Positions 33,955 through 48,000 of a stretch of 64,000 bases of DNA are shown piece after piece; the stretch's first letter is position 1, and each line of letters starts with the position of its first letter. The notes beneath the pieces are model-generated. The model was not told the origin of the DNA and ran no database searches. It saw only the letters and a list, made by a program, of their open reading frames with translations. The stretch is from Alitta virens (Eukaryota > Annelida > Polychaeta > Phyllodocida > Nereididae), in assembly GCA_932294295.1 (NCBI GenBank), contig OW028579.1:29337250-29401249 (forward strand). The letters are read 5' to 3'. Position numbers and translations under genes: made by a program.

Positions 33955-36900
33955 GTGAGTAGGGCCTAGCCTATATTTTCGGTTTGAACAGCAAATGAGT
34001 GCTAGCTTTCACTTTCACTTTGCTGACTATAGAGAGCTTATCTGGTATAGTACATACAGGTACACCCAAAATAAAAGAATTATATGCTTTTTTTTTTGGG
34101 TATCGGTCCAATACAAGATGCCTACGGCTTCATAATATGAAAGCATATTAGTCAATATTGAACCAAACTAGATATCTGCATGCTATCTATAGGCCCTATG
34201 CCTAATCAGTTTTTATTGCAAGGCTTGATTATTGATTAGCTTAGCTGACAACAATACATGCCATCCAGACTATATATAGGCTATGTATAATTAATCAATT
34301 ATGGTTGCATGACATGTGACTTTACTGTGACATTAATGTCTCGGTTACCGGTATCACATGCATGACCTACTTAACTAATTGTTTTTATTATAAATACATT
34401 TATATATTTTTAATTCTCAGTTTAAATATCATGTGCACACTATATGTACTTATACCACAGACAAAATGTAATATGGAGGGCCTATGACATGGTGTGGACT
34501 CCAGTCCCTTCTACAATAATTGGGGAAACAAAAAGATATGTTAATTGAATTCGGATAATTTATTATACCGTCAAGGATGGTATTATCGACAGGGCGGGTA
34601 TTATCAACACTTAAATTTGTTTGTTGACATTCTAATGTGAGTGTAGATAAATTACTTGCCCTGTCAATAATACCCTCCTTTACGGTATCAATTGCCATGT
34701 GTTGACACAGTTCCTATAAATAGACATGTTGTAATAATGCTATTACACCTGCATTTTGGGGAAAGTACTGCTAAACACTTTTCGTTTTCCCCGAATGCTA
34801 CTTATGCTATGATAGAAACATCAAATCTGTAGTCTTGTCACTAAATATATCATATACACTGATATGCTCATTCAATTATAATGCCAGGTCTCAAGTTTTT
34901 TTACCATTTACCATATATAACTAGGGAAAATATATTTTTAGAAGAGAGTACCCCCCCCCCCCCCCCCTCATTTCCCAGAAATAAGCATGATAAGCCCAAA
35001 ATAGAATTCTGGAAAACATGGACGTATCTTCAACGTCCAAGGTCCCTAGCGAGTGTATCAAGTGTTCAGTTTGTAGGTAATTTGATATATATTTCTATAA
35101 ACATGAGTTTAAGATCATAATATATGTTGTTAAAAAATCATTAACACTAATGCAATAAAATCCATTAGTAATAAAAATCTGTGCTGAGAACATCAGATTT
35201 GTTTACGTTACAGTAAAAATAAATTAAACCTTTATTTTGATGGCCCTCTTATTTTGATGACATGATGAGGCTTGGTGTCCAACCATGTCACTCAATTACC
35301 CCATAGGTGGGGTCTTTTGCCTGGCCATACACTGGCATGCAACTGACAAATAGTTTACTTAAAGCTCCTATTTCCTAGGTCTTCGGTATTGAAACTGCTT
35401 AATTAAGATGACTCTGAAGTCTGGGGGCACCTCAGCAGCGACACTCCATGTCTTGGAGGTGTCCCCTCATAATACATATACAATGAATATAATTATTTCT
35501 TGTATATATGTTATGACAAAATGTAGTTGATATATTGCTCTTGCTAAATTTCTACAGGTAGCATTAAAATTAGACAGTAAAATATAAATATTTTATATAA
35601 ATAGTAATTTAATGTCTCCTAGAACTGAGTGGCTGGCGGCACATTGACGAAACTGCTTCCATGTGTGTATGGATTTGTACATTTGTATATTTGTAAATAT
35701 CTACTATTGTATGTCACTTCATATTGTATGTCAACATTCCCATCTCATATTGTATATCACTTCATATTGTTCTATATATCTTATGCTTAGTGTTTAGTAT
35801 TGTTATTGAACCTGAATTGTTGTGCAAAAACTATTTGTTGGTGCTTTTTTTAACAGTATTATTAAAAACTATTATTTGTTTATTTCCGGGTGCTTTAGAA
35901 TTTCTTAGACAGACTATGTAGTGTTGATTAGTTTTATTCATAATATAGCTCTACTTATTTAATTATTTTAACTGTTGATCCAAGTATTTCTATTATCTTT
36001 TTATTTTTTTGCCATTTATTATCTTGTCATGCTGACACATGTATCAATTTGATATTTAGCTGTCAATAAAAATCTATATATATATATGTAATATGAAATA
36101 AATGATTCTGATTCTCATACCATCTTCCTGAAATAATATAATGCACTCATGCAATGTCCAATAACACTGAGTACATTTAATACATTCTTGTCTAATAGGT
36201 CCATGTTGACCCCTGTTGATATCAGGGTCATTCCATGTCAGATCAAGCAAATTTCAGGAAGTGCCATTTAGAAAATATGCTAATTTGAAAATGACTCAAA
36301 ATATGATTTTTGAATTATTTCCCCAAATTTTAAATGATCATAACTTTTGAAATTTCGGTAATAGGCATTTCAAACTTTGCATAGATTCATCTCATATGAT
36401 GAGGTTAAGTGTATAAAATACTAAATAAATCTGAGTTGGTCATGCTGGGACTATTGGTTGACAATTGAATTGAAAATAATTTATTTGGCAATTAAACAAG
36501 AATACAGCATGATATTTTGTTATTTTTGGCATGATAAATTTAAAATTATTACATATTAGTGTTAAACTTGCCAGGAGACCCCAAAGAACCTCAGTGGGTT
36601 GTGTTAGGGGCCACCTTAAATTGATACAATATTGATATTATAATACTAGATAAAAAAAGAAAAAATTAATAATAATAGTATAATTTAGTAAAACAAATAG
36701 AAAGGAGAGAGTAATAATAATGAAAATAATAATGATACATGGAATGACCTATCAATAATGTGTATCTAACAATCAATCAAACTTAGGCTTATTTATAGCT
36801 ACAAGGAATGAGTTCAGTACATTTAAAAAAAATTTTTTTCCTATTTCAGGCAACAAAACCGGATGAGAAATACAAAGAGATTGTGAAGCAGTGCTTAACA

Positions 36901-38984
36901 AAGACACGAAATGAAATCAAAACTGGAAAACTTAGCTCAGAAGATGTGCTCACTGCTTTCCAAATACAGGTAGGTGACTACAAATATGTACACTTTCAGC
37001 CAATATCAATATCCAGAGTTTTTGGTCATTTCTTTTGTCAGTCTAACAAATGCTCAAGGTATTGTCATCATTTGGTTGATGATGTCGATGCCAGTGGCGT
37101 TAGCCCCTTCTAGTTAACGTCTTTCATTGAGCTCTTCTACATAGTAAATACGAATGAAGAACATAGCATGGAGATGTTATTAAGTAGGATTGGGGTTCAG
37201 AAACTTTTATTGCCTTAATTTGGACTACTACCTTATGTTTAACACTTATATTAGGGTGATCGAATCTTGCTCTGCTTTATTATTGTTTATGCAGTATGAA
37301 TTTCCAAACGTAAATTTCATATTGCACAAAATAGCATGCCTTAATTTTGACAAAATATGGTAAGCAGAATATTCTGGCTTTTGATTGGCTGAGAACCATG
37401 TATTACAATGTATTGCACAATATATTTTGTTTGTTATATGACACTGTTTTATGCAATATCAATTATCTCAGGTATGACATTGCTGTGTCTCAGTTCCACT
37501 ATTTACTAATATTACACTCACAACAGTGAACTATTGCACTCACAACTGTGCAATACTTAGTTGTAAAAGTCAACGTGTATGTATAACTGATCTATAATTC
37601 CTGATGCTGTTTATAATATTTATAAATATACGCCATTTTGATCAATTTAGAAGGTAAATAAACATTGCTTTGGCATCTACTGATCATTTCTTAGTATAAA
37701 ACTGCTTAAACTGAAACGTTACTGGCATACTGTAAATATAACAAATACTGCACAGGATTTTGACTTGATTTTGCAGGCCACCTTTGTGCATGATCAGACT
37801 CACTGCTTGGTGGAACCCATTTTGGAACATGAGGTAAGTAAATTTAAATTCTATATTTATAGGGTTTAATATTAAGGCAATCTTTGTAGTGCAAGTCATA
37901 CGTGTGTTCTTGTATATATATGTATATATAAAATTTAATTGACAGAACTTTTGTTACTAGGTTATATTACCATTTTGTATTTAAAATATGGCAAGGCAAT
38001 CTTAGTAATGGCAGTTATAATATAAAATAAATTTAACATTTTGCCAATTAGTCACATATGTGACACCAGAGATGGTCTTATGACAACTGTTTTAGATGAA
38101 CTATATGATGTAATTAAATTCATCTGTATTTCTTAATTAAAATGTAACCGATCAATATTTCACATGTACGCTTTGAGCGTGAATAAAGATGTTAATAATA
38201 ATATTGTGTTCAGCTGACTATATTATACCCATAAAACAGGCCATCCCTGAAACAGACATTATTCTCTTTTGGTTGACTGTATATATCAAATGACTATAAT
38301 TGCTATAATTTGAACAAATACATATATTGTTTACTCACAGAGGCATGCAGAACTATGAATAACAGTATCACAGGATGTGAAAATAAATGGTTGTGATGAA
38401 CTATTTAATGCCATTATTAAATAATCATTTATTTTCATATAATATTATCCAGGCAAGAGATATGTCCACAAGAAACTCTGGTCTATTGGAAGGAATACCT
38501 GTCAGTATCAAAGATGACATTGGAATAAAGGTAGGTTCAGTTCAATTATTAGCTCTTATGTTCACTACATATTCTGTACATACAGAATCGTATTAAAAAA
38601 TGACAGTCTAAATCCAAATAGCCTACTGTATGTACAGACATATTCCTGTGCATAATCATTCGCTAAAAATTAAAAAAAATATATATATATTAATTTCGAC
38701 AATTGCCGCTGATGCTATTGTTCTTCGGTCATATTTTATGCTTAAAAGCTTGGAGCAGCAAGAAATGGACAGAGATGTTCAAATAAGTCAAACCCAACTT
38801 CCTAACCCACAAAGACCCAGGGCTCTACTTCAAGTTCTCCCCCCCCCCCCCCCAGGGCATGGATACATCCCCCTCCCCCAATCTTAGCAAGTATGTGAAC
38901 GTTCTATATACGTCCATGAACAGATACTATGAAATTCAAAATGCATTTAATCTGTCATTACACAGAAATATTTTCCTCAGAAAG

Positions 38985-39020
<36 letters not shown>

Positions 39021-42000
39021 TAAACCTTTTTTGAATTAAACATATTTTTTGGTCAGTTGCAGACAACAAATTTGAAATGATCTTCCTGCAATGCTATTCA
39101 TTGATGAGTCATAGTTGTATAGCGGGCATGCCCCCCCCCCCCCCCCTGAAATTAGGCCCATTATTATGGACATATAATAGATTTTTGAATAAGGATGTGT
39201 AACAAATATCAATAAGGTGTATGCAAAAGTTTGACCATGCTATATTCTGATAATTCATAGATCTGATGTAATTATGTTGATGGATGGTAACAAGTGACAA
39301 ATAAGTCACGACCTGAAATTGAAATACAAATCAAAACCTAAATTGCCACCCTGAACAAAAAATGGGGGTTTACCTGGGTCCCAAAAATAGGAAGCAAGAT
39401 CCAGACCTATCAGATCGAGGGACAGCGTTCATGTCAGTCAGAATAATTTGGACACGCATGGACGTCAGAATTACTAGATAGTTTTACATGCACCTTACAA
39501 ATTTTGGTAATGTGCCATATTAGGCCTAGCTATTTATAAAGTGAAACTGCTGGAATCGAACGAACAATGTGTTAACACAGGCGCCGTCCAGCTAGCATCA
39601 GTGCGTAAAGATATTATCTATATGTTAAAAACAAAAGTATTTGACTCGCCCGATTATCGAACGAAAGTTTTAGTCACACACGTACGTCCGTCTTCACGTG
39701 CTTCTGTAGAAGTTCTGTTTGGCGCGAGGGTGAGCTCTAATATATGCATATTGGAGATAACCATGGAGCATGGTTAAACTGCATGATCTCCCGAAAGGGG
39801 GCGACTATACATGTCCGGTCACTGCAAATTTAAGTAACAAGATATTTTTGGGTAGTGGTGAAGGAAGGGGGGAGGGATAGTGGAGCACGAAGAACTTGCC
39901 GATCCAACATTGCAGATCTTAAGTAATTAGAGATATGTGCGACTTGGTCCTGAGAATTATATTATATTTGAAATTTATAGCCTCTGCTAAGCCTAGTTCC
40001 AATAGGCCTTCATATTAAATTAGGCCTAGATATGCACTGCCATTGCGGCGATTTGAAACTTCTTATATATTAATTAGAGCCATAAAATTGACAAATTTGT
40101 GAGGGGGGGGGGGGATAATAATATCCCCTTCAATCCCCCCCCCCCCGGCCCCTCCTAGGATGTTTGCCTGTGTTAATGTCTTATATATATTTGTTATTTT
40201 AATATAATGCATCATTGTTTAATATGTTTATATAAAAAATTTTTTTGCAGGGTTTCGTGTCATCCACAGGGGCTTCTAAATTCTTGACAACTGAGACAAA
40301 AGAAGATTCCGCAATCGTCAAGGTTACCTGTTTTACTAATTAAACTAACATAAATTCAAGTGATATGACTTATAACTGTTAGGTATGTCGATCAAGTTTA
40401 CTCTATGTCAGTATAGTAGACAGGGGGTGGGCGGGGGGGGGGGGTAGTGTTTAAACCCCCCCCCCCCCCCGCTCCTCTTGGCCAAGTACGTTAAAAAAAT
40501 TAGTGGTCCCTGCAGCTGCAATATTTTTTAATTTGAAACCCCCCCCCCCCCCCCTGTAATTGTTTTCTGGATCCGCCCCAGTAAAGGTATTTGTGCATCA
40601 TAGTAAAAAAAACCTGTTTTCATTAGAATTTTATTTGGCTGACATAATTTATTTAAGTGAATCAAACAATATGATATTACATGTGAAAGGTTTTGGTAGT
40701 ACAGTAGACCTGGTGATATATAACCAGACTGGGAAACAAGTGATCGCCCTAAACAAGGGGAGGATTGGTCTAGTAAATCAAAGCAGACTAAGCAGTGGGA
40801 ATGATATAGTACTAAGTATACTGCAGCTAATAAACCAAAATGTAGTAATGGCGAGTAATGGATTTTAATGAAATATTACACTTAATGTTTTGTGTGCCTA
40901 ATCAGTCATATAGAGCCTCATTCGAAATTTTATTATTAGTTATAAGAACTTGTATTTATAAATTTGCAAAAGTTGGAGAACTGTACTACCAAAATTTTAT
41001 AAATATAAATAAAGAAAATTTCAAGTTTTATTGGCCATTTTGATTCCAATCACCAATCCAAAAAAATCTAAAACCAAAAAAGATATAAACCAATTAAGAT
41101 ACAAAGGAGAAATGTAAGCCACTGACAAAAACATTGCCAATGCCTTTAAGGAACATTTCAGTTTAGGAAGTCAATTAATTAAAGAGAAAATATCAAGTTA
41201 TCCTGCCGCTACCATCCCTGTCGCTACCATCTTCCTAAAGCAAGGAGGTAGCTGGCTTGCTTTAGGAAGATGGTTATTTCTTGAAAGCATGTCAGTAGTT
41301 TGAGGCCTCAACATTCTCTTCACTTGTTTCTCTGTCATGAGAGCCGTTAGGTCTAGTTCTTGTATACTATTGCTTTATACCAGCTACAATTAACTTAATC
41401 AAGGTTAATATCTGTGGAATTTACTGTGGAATGAACATCAATTAATGTTGGTACCTTGATGTTGAAGAGGTGTATATCATGTATATAGAGCTGTCTGTGT
41501 GAATTTTAAAAAATGTAATTAAAAAAATATATATTTCCCCCTAATTTCAGGTTCTCAAAAAGCATGGGGCTGTCATATTTGTCAGAACCAATGAACCACA
41601 ACTGGGACTCAGGTAAATAGAAGTTAATAAATTAATATCAAGAGTGCATGCAAGTACAACTAAGTTTGTGTTCAGATTTTATTCAATTTTATGCTGTGTT
41701 AATATATTAAACTTTAGTTTGATGAAACGCAACTTCAGGGCTACCAACTCTAAGGCAACATGGACATTGAATGTGACATAATTGTCCAGAAATATATAAT
41801 AATATTGTATATATTTTTTAGCTCTAAATTAAGTTTGACTGTCACATTTATTAATTAAAAACAGCATCAAGTAAATCCTAACACGAGTCTTATAAATATA
41901 TTTCTGTCATGACAATTTTGTGCAATATACTATATACATGTAATTGCAAAAGATTTGGTGTCAAAAACATTTCACTGGTACTATATATATACATTATCAC

Positions 42001-45000
42001 AAGCCAGAAAATAATGCATCAACATTTGGCTAGTTTAATATAAAACAAACAATTTATTAGTTAAATAAATTCTTTGGTTGTTTGACATTCTTAAATACAA
42101 TTGAAACTGAAAGGCTAAACAAATATTGTATCCTGTTTGTGGTTGACTAAATTAATGTATATTTATGATATTGAGTGATTCTAAGTCTATATATAAATTT
42201 TAATGTGCTTATCAGTGAAGTTTTTGTTTTTCGCAATTTTTTATACCTAAAAGTCAAGTTTTGTTAAGGGAATGAAGTATAATTATTTTATCTAAGGGTA
42301 TAATTAAGTAGTTAATTTCTGCCCTTTATTAAATCCATGATGATGGTTTCCAATTGATATGACAAACTATTTATTTGCTGAGGGTATGTACAGCCCATGT
42401 TTTTCTCTGCATATAGAGAACAAATTTCATAAAGCTCTAAAAAAATTTTAAAAATAAATGCAAACTAATGAAAGTACACAACTGGCGTTTGCCTGCAATT
42501 TTGTATTTTAACCTCCAATTTATGTACTCAGTCTAGGTGTCCAAAACACGTGTGACACCCTGGTGAATAAATTTCAAATTGTATTTTCAGTGCGGAAGCT
42601 GGGAATCCAGTGTATGGACCAGTTCAGAATCCCCATGACCTCTCTCGAAATCCTGGAGGGTCTTCCAGTGGAGAAGGTTGTTGAAAATGAATCAATTGAC
42701 ATTGGCTTTGCATGAAATGTTATGTTACTATGAAACAGGGGTCACCTATTGGAAGGCAGTACTTCAGGCAAAAATGTATTTAACAAGTATAGGTCAACAA
42801 GGCCAAAGTTATAAGTCATTTATTTTTATTAGTTAAACCACTGATGAACATGATTTGTATTTAGATATTATATGAAACTGGTGATAAACAGCTAGGGATA
42901 ATTTAAAGTGAAATGCCCAACCGAGTACTGTGATGTAGTGTCCCGGGCCTCAGCAGTGACCCCACCTTCTAGCACTTGGCTAGAAGGGATATCCTTTGTG
43001 GCCGAATGGTTAGAGGTGTGGGTAAAGCTGCTCATGACATGGTGGACACAATCCGGGCACCTCTGTGAGCATGAATTAGGGGTTGAAGGCCAGGGTAGGC
43101 AGTTCGAATCCCGCTCACAGGGGATATATAAATAGAATTGCGATGTTTGACATGTGATGTTAGTCAAAATCGCAAGAAAGTATGGGGGATGTGATGTAGT
43201 GTCCCGGGCCTCAGCAGTGACCCCACCTTCTAGCACTTGGCTAGAAGGGATATCCTTTGTGGCCGAATGGTTAGAGGTGTGGGTAAAGCTGCTCATGACA
43301 GTACATGTGTTTTATTTATCATTATTTCTGCCTGTCGCTGATGACCTAGCTGGGCCCTAGGACCAGTACATACAGCGCTGAAACAAATACTTTGTATGTG
43401 TATAGCACAAATTACTGCAAGATACAATGTAGTCCTGGTTTTTGAGGTGAGCTTCTATGTTGGCCTAAACATCTGTCAAAGCCTCAGTTCACTTGTGTGT
43501 GGTCACCTCACAGCCCAGTGACCTAATTATGGACATTCTTTTTTTCTAGTTTACCTAGTTAAACAAAATGATTGATTAAACTATGTAGCAGGCTTAGTTT
43601 ATGGACTTGAGAAATCTTCTTAAAAATACAAGAGAAATGGATTCATAGTTTTTTTAGTTTAGGAAATTTTTCTGAATTGCCTGATGGTCAGTACAAGAAT
43701 TGCACGAACTCAGCACATGAATATCTAATTATGGAAATTTTTTGCTAGTTTACCTAGTTAAACAAAATGATTGGTCAAACTATGTAGCTGATAGGTTTAA
43801 GAAATCTTCTGTTAAAAATACAAGTGAAATGGATTTATATTTTATGAGTTTAGGAAATTTTTCTGAATTTCCTGCTTGTCAGAACAAACATTGTAAAAAC
43901 TCAGCACACAGACTTCTAATTATTCTGTAATTTCATTGTTAGACCTTTTATGCCATAATCCAGCCTATAGACTATAAGAGAAATAGATTAATTTACTTTT
44001 GATGAGTAAATGAAACATGTGCATAATTAAGTCGCTGGGCTGTGAGGTGACAACACAGTGAACTAAAACCATTGCCGTGGAAACATAAAATGGGAGTCCT
44101 GGATTCACATGATGTCCTCTGTGGAGTTTTAAGTTTTCAAGTCTATGAAATCTGCTGTTATGCCAATTCATGGCTGTGCTATGAATTGCATTGCCTTGTC
44201 AGAAACTAATTAATATTGACATTTGTTTCAGGAGCCCTTGTTGGTGGAGGAGGTTCCTTGCTAGGTTTCGGCAGTGACATCGGTGGAAGTATACGGATAC
44301 CTGCTCACAATTGTGGATGCTGTGGGTTCAAACCGACATCTGAGCGGATTAGGTATGTATGGTGGACAGAGACGCAGATTTGTACTATCTATTGGGGGTG
44401 GGTGAGACCTCTCACAGCCACAAAATCATAAAATTTTACATTAAAATATGAGGAAAATGTTGAAGAATATATATATTTTTTTATTAAGTTCAAAATGTAC
44501 AAATATAATTGAGATGTGTTTTACAACTTCTAGTCGAAAGCAGACTGTCTTTTAAAGGCACACTTGACTGGGACCAGGTCATTAAATAAAATTTTTGCAC
44601 ATTTAGAATCTAGGTCAACAGAAGATTTTTGAAATTGAAATTATTTATTTTATTCTATTTGTTTCTCTTTGCTCAAGTCAAAACTTCGTTATACCTCAAA
44701 TTATATCAGGTGTCCTATTTATTCGACTTTGGTAGGTTTACTGTATGCATGGTTATTTCTGAACATATTGGCAGCTATTTAGCAAACATTCCACTAACAT
44801 ATGTTGGCAAAATCACATATTAATTAGTCTTCTTTAACTTTCAGCCACAGAGGAAATAAAGTCCTAGGGATGTGCGAATCTGCCAGTAAGTGTTTATAGC
44901 ACATGTTTTTAACTACTTATTTATTCGAGTAAGCAAAAACTTGTCCTGTAATCTAGCCACCGATGCCATCCTATAATTTATGTACGATTGTTGTGACGCT

Positions 45001-48000
45001 TGCTTGGCAAAGATGATGAAATATTTCCTGGAATAATCATGTAATAAGTTTTTCTTCTCTCAAGTTCCTGTCACATGGGGTCCCTTGGCACGAGATGTGG
45101 ACAGTCTGATCATAGCCATGAAAGCATTATGGGATGGCAGCATGACGGAGTTCGACCCCCTTTGTCCACCTTTGAAATTCCAAACAGAGGTAATGAATCA
45201 GTTGTCTGATATTGGTCAAAGATAACGAGTATATTATACCTGGGAACCTCATGAATTAGGAGCTATTAGACAATCGAAGGCTACTCTTGTTTGATCTGCA
45301 GCTTCTGGGATATTCTCATGGCAACTCGGTCGGTTGAAAATTCAAAAATTAAATTAAATAATTCATATTAAACCAAATTATGACCACTTCCCCAGTGATT
45401 ATAACACAAAAAACCTAAAGGAGAGTAAGCAGTTTCCAAAATTATATGAATGTTTTTAAGTATATTCTATGAAAAATAATCAGTTCTTCACATGTGGCTA
45501 GAATGCTGCCAAGTCAGATTGTTAAAGATTACTTTTTACAAATGTATAATGTAAAAAGAAATTAACATATGGATGATTGTCTCTCCTCTTCTAGATTTTC
45601 TTTGGTAACCTTGTCTTTTGTTTTTAATAGGTAGATTTGAATATGTTATTCATAAATTACGTTTTTCCCAGAAAATTCATATCCTAGTGAAACTTTTCTG
45701 CTGGCTCAGATTTACTTAATTCTATTTGTATTAATTTTTCTTTTTAACAGCCTACTGTTGATATAAATTATTTGTAATAATGTGTTAATTAAAGTGACTC
45801 ATAAATCCTAGTTGGGTTTTGGTGTGTAGTAGTGAAGATTTGCAAATATTGTACTGTTTATACTTGCACACATGTTACTTCAATATTAAAATATTTTTTC
45901 TACTTTACTACTGTATAATACATAGGCCTAAACATGTTTGAAGAAATTATTCATTTGACACTAATACTATTTTATCACATTTTTTTTCCTTATTTTATCC
46001 ATATTACTATAGATTAACAACTGAGAATTTAACACCAGAATGAATCTATAAGACTTAGTTTAATCGTATTGTTGATACCTCAAATTAACAAATGGAATCA
46101 ATCTATCCAATTTGTTGTCTCTTCAGCTTTTGGAGGACAAAAAGCCTCTGAAGATCGCTTACTTCAAAGACAACAAATATTTTGCCCCGACTCCCGTATG
46201 TTGCCGAGCTGTAGACATGGCAGTGGAAGAGCTAAGGCGCCAGGGACATGAGGTATTTGCGAAATTTCCTACTTTTAGTATTTAGAAATTAATTAAAGTT
46301 GTATGTCAGTAACAGATTTAGGAGGGGGTTTAATTCCACCTCCTCTTGGCCTAGTACATTTTAAGGAATGTAAAAAATAAGCGGTTCCCACAATACAATT
46401 TATTTTGTCAACCCCGGTTAAAAAATTCTGGATCTGCCCCTGTATGTACATGGATGCCAAGATACCATCAGCCAATTCAATGCCATAATGTGAGCATACA
46501 TGGAAACTTGCATATTTTCTTAAATCATATACAAACGTGTGCAATCAGTCCATTGAATAGTCTTGTCTGAGTAAGTAAGAGTTGTGCAACCCTCTAATAA
46601 GGCAAGTTCTTGCTGCTTACAAGGGTACATTGATGTGACAGAGGAGGAAGTTACGCATTCATCGTTTTGAAATTCAAGTGATGTAGGCCTCAATGTCTTA
46701 GATCCACTGATTCATTACAATTTTTTTAACTTTCAGGTCATTGAATGGTGCCCGCCTGGTGCTGCCGACATAGATCTTTTAGAATCACAAATCCTTATGG
46801 CTGATGGTGGTGCAGAAATTCGCGAAATTATGTATGTACAACACAAAAATCATCCAAGCCTGATCTTATTATGTCTGCCTCTGGCAGCTGATCATAATTA
46901 TAAGCTTCAGACCCAGTAGTGTTGAAGCATTGTAACATGGAAATATTATGACTTATGAAACTCTGGAACAAACGTGTTACATGCCTTGCCCGAGACACTG
47001 AGCTGTTCACTTGATCGACGTTTTTTATTATCGGTTATTTTTTGTGGATGCTAGTTCACAGTCAGAGGACACGTGTACTGCATAGGCCGAGTTGGTGCGA
47101 ATCCTGGCAATAATGGGGGCAAAAATCACTCATAACGTTGTTAATATTCGTCGCTTGACCATAGTTTAAAAAATCTGTATGCTGTAGTATTTTTATCACA
47201 CAACACACATTTTGGTATTAACTGGTCTTTTAAATTACCCCTAAACCTCTGCGACATGGAATTTCACCTGAGACAACTTGGTCAGAGGACAGGTGTATTG
47301 CATAGGCTGAGTTGGTGCGAATCTTTTAAAAAAAACTGGGGCAAAATCACTGATAACTTTGTTAATGGCTGTTAATATTCGTTGCTTGACCATAAAACTT
47401 AGTATGCTGTAGTATTTTTATCACCCGACACACATTTTGGTTTTAACAGGTCTTTAAATTACCCCAAAAACCCCCGCGACATGGAATTTCACCTGAGCCA
47501 ACTCAGCCTATGCGATGTCCTCTGACTGTAAACTAGCTTCCACAAATAAATAATTAATAATAGATAAGGGTGCTTAAGCGAACAGCAGAGCTCGCGCAAC
47601 GTTCAGCCCAGATAATTATCTGTGGTGTCCATTAATATGATTTGTAAGATACGCATGTGTTGAAGACATTTCTGTTTCCAGGAGAGGCGATGAAGTCGAT
47701 AAAACAATGAAAACGATAATGGATGTGATCAATGCTCCGAGTATATTCAAGCCTCTCATCCCTATACTGGCTAAAATGACTATGGTAATTTGTTATTTTA
47801 CACTTAGCTCAATATGTATATGTACATATAGAGCCATTGATTCATTATAAAATGCCGTTCCCACCTACAAGAATTGCTGTGAGTTTTGTGCCGAACTATC
47901 ACAAAGTTTGAGGGAGAAAGCTCCTGGCAGTTCACCAACATCATGTGATAATAAAGCTACAATAATTAATAACCTACAAAATTTTACGATCATTTTTTCA

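Noticed and set aside
40560..40868. 102-codon frame as a FAAH-linked alternative exon
   Set aside because: No acceptor or donor fits the phase between exons 5 and 6, and the following sequence looks like LINE linker.
42892..43296. 134-codon minus frame with an internal repeat
   Set aside because: It is the reverse of the tandem SINE copies; the repeated protein segment only mirrors the DNA duplication.
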